Position numbers and translations under genes: made by a program. The notes beneath the pieces were generated by a model, which was given only the letters and a program-made list of their open reading frames with translations, was not told the DNA's origin and made no database searches. A stretch of DNA of 64,000 nt from Microvirga sp. BSC39 (GTDB lineage Bacteria > Pseudomonadota > Alphaproteobacteria > Rhizobiales > Beijerinckiaceae), in NCBI RefSeq assembly GCF_000739015.1, contig NZ_JPUG01000075.1, forward strand, positions 1 through 64,000, given 5' to 3'. Within the stretch, counting starts at the first letter, position 1, and each line of letters begins with the position of its first letter. Positions 61,298-64,000 of the stretch are shown piece after piece.

Positions 61298-61498
61298 ATG
61301 GATAACGGACCTGATAGTGGCAAGCGACCTTCAGCGGTCTCCGACACCGAACTCCTGCGCCGGATTGGGCAAGATCTCCGCTCAATTTACGCCGATGTGA
61401 TCAGGCAGCCTCTCCCACAGCGCATTCGAGCAACTCTCGCCCTCATTGATCGGGAGCAGAGGCTTGGTGAACAGTTGCCTCGTACGCTGCCGCACTGA
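61298..61498 (+). CDS. NepR-like anti-sigma factor
   Basis: This 66-residue protein starts at ATG 61298, six bases after GGGAG; ATG 61292 is too close to that site. The core ELLRRIGQDLRSIYADVIRQ then PLPQRIRATLALID matches the NepR pattern (IGxxLRxxYxxVVxEPxPxRxxxLL) across both helices. NepR binds EcfG-type sigma factors and is displaced by phosphorylated PhyR. Neither ecfG nor phyR is in the window, so this is an orphan or secondary NepR. The match is better than for the protein at 42.7 kb. Confidence 0.6.
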   Translation: MDNGPDSGKRPSAVSDTELLRRIGQDLRSIYADVIRQPLPQRIRATLALIDREQRLGEQLPRTLPH

Positions 61499-62234
61499 AG
61501 AAGGGAGGTGCTGTTCGCAAGACCACCTTGCCCGTAGTTTTGCCCGACTACAAGGCTCGATGAGCTTGAGCCACACCTTCGTGGAGGCAGACGTCGAGAC
61601 CTGAGCAGGATTGCCGCCAGCAACGACTACGAGATGGGTATCCTTGTTAGAGGTACGTTTCAGCTACGGACAAACGATGGCTTTCGAGAGAACTTAAAGC
61701 CCGGAGCCACGCTGAACTGTATGCTGCTCGCCAAACACACATACATTGGCATTGCAGCTGAGGAGGCCGAACTGCTTTGGGTGGGATGACGCGCTTAGTT
61801 CCTTACCGTTTTATCGTTCCGTGACGTGCGATGGTTAGACGCAAGTGTATGTTGCTGAAGGCTGTAACAGAGACGCGTTGCAGTTGCTCCGCCTGATTCG
61901 TTTCTGATCGCTTCGGCCGGCTCCTTGACTGGTCTTGGTTGCTGTCTCATCGTCATGTCCTAAGGGGCTACGATGAACCATAAACTCTCCCTCCTTCAAC
62001 TCACCCCATCTGTCTCAGGAGTGATGACGGTGGACACCTGCAATCCGGCCTATCCACCCAGCCGAACCTGTCCAGTTGATAGATCCAGCATCATTCCGGT
62101 GAGGGATCCCGTCCCAGGCTCTGTTGATCATGCGGCTCGATTATCGTGAAGCAGTGCTCGATCAATCTGTGCTTTCCGCCTTCTGCCGCAATGCATTACA
62201 GTGGTTGTGCCATTTCGACCCGACAGGAGCCCGC
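61499..62234. other. Long intergenic region with one possible small ORF
   Basis: About 735 bases without a clear gene apart from the 51-codon frame at 61634-61789. No tRNA, terminator or repeat was recognised. Confidence 0.35.
61634..61789 (+). CDS. Possible 51-residue protein, unknown
   Basis: The frame MGILVRGTFQLRTNDGFREN continues with a beta-rich stretch and ends AEEAELLWVG. The strand-rich pattern and clean start/stop make it plausible, but there is no strong ribosome-binding site and no family is recognised. Confidence 0.25.
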   Translation: MGILVRGTFQLRTNDGFRENLKPGATLNCMLLAKHTYIGIAAEEAELLWVG

Positions 62235-62462
62235 ATGAAGAAGGCGCGCAAGCTCTATGAAAGTTCAAGCGGTGATCGCTGGTACCTCATCCGAGACCCT
62301 TCAGGGGCTTTGTTCGTCCGCCACGAAGCCAATGTCGCTTCCGGAGGGCAGGTGGAACATGAAGACATCGCGGCTTTCCTGGGGAGGGGCGTAGGGCCGG
62401 AACAGCAGGAACTGCTGCGTCTGATCGGCACCCTCGTCGAGGAGCACCCCGCAAACGGGTAA
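62235..62462 (+). CDS. Small conserved-looking protein, unknown
   Basis: From ATG 62235 (AGGAG at the right distance) the 75-residue protein reads KKARKLYESSSGDRWYLIRD, FVRHEANVASGGQVEHEDIA and QELLRLIGTLVEEHP. I remember similar small proteins from rhizobia with the pattern DRWxLxRD...VxHEANxxSGG, but no function. Upstream in-frame sequence to 62124 is not family-like. Confidence 0.65.
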   Translation: MKKARKLYESSSGDRWYLIRDPSGALFVRHEANVASGGQVEHEDIAAFLGRGVGPEQQELLRLIGTLVEEHPANG

Positions 62463-62484
62463 CCCATTTATGAAAGCGGCGGCC

Positions 62485-62841
62485 CTACGAGTTCTTGATT
62501 GCGATCTTGCCGTGGCGGAAGGTGAAGATATCGCAGCCTTGGACCTCCACATGAGCACCGTCAGGCCCGGTGGCTGTGAACACCCACTCGGAGACGCCCC
62601 GATCTCCAGCAATGAAGTGCTTAGGATTATTCCACCTGGCATCCGGAAAGGTTGCAAAGACCTCCTCAATTCCACGGCGGACTGCAGCCCGACCTGTAAA
62701 GATCGTCCCCTTCACGTCAGGACCACGGCTGGCCTCGAACACGCAGTCCTCCGTCATCATCGACAGGATCGCATCCGGGTCATGCCGGTTCCAGGCTGCC
62801 GCAAAGTCATCAAGGACAGAAATGGAAACAGCGTCTGCCAT
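62485..62841 (-). CDS. NTF2/SnoaL-like protein
   Basis: This 118-residue protein starts at ATG 62841. The cone-shaped NTF2-like fold is indicated by LDDFAAAWNRHDPDAILSMM, FEASRGPDVKGTIFTGRAAV, FPDARWNNPKHFIAGDRGVS and EVQGCDIFTFRHGKIAIKN. Members are enzymes or ligand-binding proteins. The active role here is unknown. It is 35 bases from the DsrE gene on the same strand, probably cotranscribed. Confidence 0.85.
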   Translation of the reverse strand: MADAVSISVLDDFAAAWNRHDPDAILSMMTEDCVFEASRGPDVKGTIFTGRAAVRRGIEEVFATFPDARWNNPKHFIAGDRGVSEWVFTATGPDGAHVEVQGCDIFTFRHGKIAIKNS

Positions 62842-62876
62842 CAGGGGTCCCCTCTTGGCTCCTGAGATGCACCGGG

Positions 62877-63239
62877 TCAGTAGACAATGCTGCGGTCGCA
62901 CTCCATCACCAGCCGCACCAGCATAGGCGGGCCAGCCTTCTCGTGAGGGACACCTTGAAGGTCCGCATCGCTGACGCCCCGCGCGGCACAGGACCCAGCC
63001 GAGAGATACAGCCGGCCACCTCCGGCGATCACCTTGTCGAAATGCTCCCGAAGGGCACCCGTACCAAGCCCGGCGAGGCCGGTGCGCGTGGGTTCGCGGA
63101 TGAGTTGAACCGCATCGCCTGCCAGGAACACGTGAACCTGATGCCCTGCCTCGACGGCTGCTGCCGCGACGAAGAAGGCGAGTACAGCCTTAGTGGGGTT
63201 TTCAGGCCCGCAGGTGACATGGACAAGAAGGCTGGACAT
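62877..63239 (-). CDS. DsrE/DsrF-like family protein
   Basis: This 120-residue protein starts at ATG 63239, five bases after GGAGG; a GTG two codons earlier is the only alternative. The pattern SSLLVHVTCGPENPTKAVLA, VHVFLAGDAVQLI and GGRLYLSAGSCAARGVSDAD belongs to the DsrE-like fold used in sulfur relay and related redox functions. Two Cys residues are present (VTCGPE and GSCAARG). Confidence 0.82.
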   Translation of the reverse strand: MSSLLVHVTCGPENPTKAVLAFFVAAAAVEAGHQVHVFLAGDAVQLIREPTRTGLAGLGTGALREHFDKVIAGGGRLYLSAGSCAARGVSDADLQGVPHEKAGPPMLVRLVMECDRSIVY

Positions 63240-63316
63240 GAACACCTCCGCCGAGCCTAGAACGGGAGAGCAGGACTATGCTCCTCGTCAGGCCGTACGC
63301 CAACGTGACGGTTCTA

Positions 63317-64000
63317 CTATTTGGGATGAGATGGGCCGGGAGCCGTAAACCCGCCTTGGTCGCTCGAAGATCTTGACGAGAGTAGCTGCTCAACCCACGC
63401 TGGGACGACCTCGCTGGCTGGCCCATACCGTCCCTCATCGAACTGGCGGGCGTTATCTGAGGGCTCCAGATTGATCTCGCAGGTGCGGAGGCCATGTTCC
63501 CGCGCCTCCGATACGAAGCCTGCTGCCGGGTAGACGGAACCCGAAGTGCCGATTGCAACAAACAGGTCTGCCCCGAGCAGAGCGTCATAGATCGCATCCA
63601 TCTCCAGCGGCATCTCGCCAAACCAGACTACGTGAGGTCTCAACCCTCCGGAACGGCGGCAGGACGGGCAGGGGACTGCGATGCTCAAGTCTTCGTGCCA
63701 TGGCATTGTCCCGCCACAGGCTGTGCAACGGGCTTTGAGCAGTTCGCCGTGCATATGGACGACCCGCTTCGATCCAGCCCGCTCGTGGAGGTCGTCGATG
63801 TTCTGCGTGCAAAGAAACAGGCTGCCGCCGCGCTCGGCCAGACCGGCCTCCAAGCGGGCAAGTGCCCGGTGAGCGGCGTTGGGCTCTGCCGAGAGGAGGT
63901 TCTGGCGGCGCATGTTGTAGAAGGCATGCACCTCGTCCGGATTGTGAGCGAATGCCTCTGGCCTGGCGAGCTTCATTGGGTCAAAGCGGGACCACAGCCC
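63317..64000 (-). CDS. cobB: Sir2-family NAD-dependent protein deacylase, N-terminus off window
   Basis: At least 227 residues are visible, running off the right edge in frame through GLWSRFDPMKLARPEAF. Catalytic motifs are LFLCTQNIDDLHERAG, HMHGE with the catalytic His, and a zinc site CTACGG and CPSCRR. RPHVVWFGEMP and FVAIGTSGSVYPAAGF complete the NAD pocket. It is a CobB-type sirtuin removing acyl groups from lysines. Only the first part of the Rossmann fold (GAGISxESGIPTFR) is missing because of the window boundary. Confidence 0.93.
   Translation of the reverse strand, partial: GLWSRFDPMKLARPEAFAHNPDEVHAFYNMRRQNLLSAEPNAAHRALARLEAGLAERGGSLFLCTQNIDDLHERAGSKRVVHMHGELLKARCTACGGTMPWHEDLSIAVPCPSCRRSGGLRPHVVWFGEMPLEMDAIYDALLGADLFVAIGTSGSVYPAAGFVSEAREHGLRTCEINLEPSDNARQFDEGRYGPASEVVPAWVEQLLSSRSSSDQGGFTAPGPSHPK

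Noticed and set aside
1..64000. CRISPR arrays, phage structural genes, rRNA operons and integrases
   Set aside because: None seen: no regularly spaced repeats, no capsid, tail or portal motifs, no rRNA-like sequence and no tyrosine or serine recombinase motifs in any frame considered.

Overview
The window looks like the chromosome of an alphaproteobacterium of the order Hyphomicrobiales, probably a Methylobacteriaceae relative such as Microvirga or Methylobacterium. This is inferred from gene content (GapR/DUF2312, a DUF6894 protein, HWE-kinase and NepR-like remnants, tandem YsnF/DUF2382 proteins, several DctP-type TRAP systems) and high GC. No organism-specific marker such as rRNA is present. 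There are no CRISPR arrays and no phage structural genes.

Region 1, about 1-38.9 kb, is an accessory catabolic block. After an IS630 transposase and small genes it holds four substrate-uptake systems with their catabolic enzymes: (a) a complete branched-chain-amino-acid-type ABC operon (SBP, LivH, LivM, LivG, LivF; 3.7-8.2 kb) divergent from an amidase; (b) an AllA-like ureidoglycolate lyase, a duplicated membrane protein and an Old Yellow Enzyme; (c) a LysR gene followed by a TRAP operon with DUF2848, amidase and DUF1445 (D-glutamate cyclase family) genes (11.6-18.8 kb); (d) on the minus strand an enolase-superfamily enzyme, a second TRAP system and a 2-hydroxyacid dehydrogenase cut in two by an IS630 copy, with a divergent LysR gene (19-26.1 kb); (e) glycerate 2-kinase and Pgi on the minus strand, then a third TRAP system plus 2-hydroxyacid dehydrogenase, and an aldolase/Zn-dehydrogenase/FGGY-kinase/FadR-type regulator operon (26.3-37.9 kb). 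System (e) carries two pairs of a 13-bp palindrome, TTGGTATAACCAA and variants, in front of its two transcription units. The boxes fit the FadR-subfamily operator and the regulator is encoded at the end of the set, so this looks like a self-contained regulon for an unidentified polyol, ketose or sugar acid.

Region 2, about 38.9-46.2 kb, is a decay zone. It starts with the 3' half of an elongator tRNA-Met (a likely attachment-site scar) and contains IS21-like, IS3, IS110 and IS6 remnants. It also holds stress-signalling genes in ruins: an HWE histidine kinase interrupted by a palindromic repeat, fused receiver domains and a frameshifted DUF2382 gene. Intact genes here are an alpha/beta hydrolase, a NepR-like small protein and one DUF2382 protein.

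Region 3, about 46.2-64 kb, looks like chromosomal backbone: a membrane spermidine-synthase-like protein, a Bcr/CflA exporter, YghU-type glutathione transferase, GapR with a clear terminator, a DEDD exonuclease, a tRNA-Cys-like gene, SelO, RecD2, a second NepR-like protein, an NTF2-like protein, a DsrE protein and a Sir2 deacetylase running off the right edge. Three further genes (FrnE/DsbA-like, a glutathione transferase and a CoiA-like gene) are broken by frameshifts.
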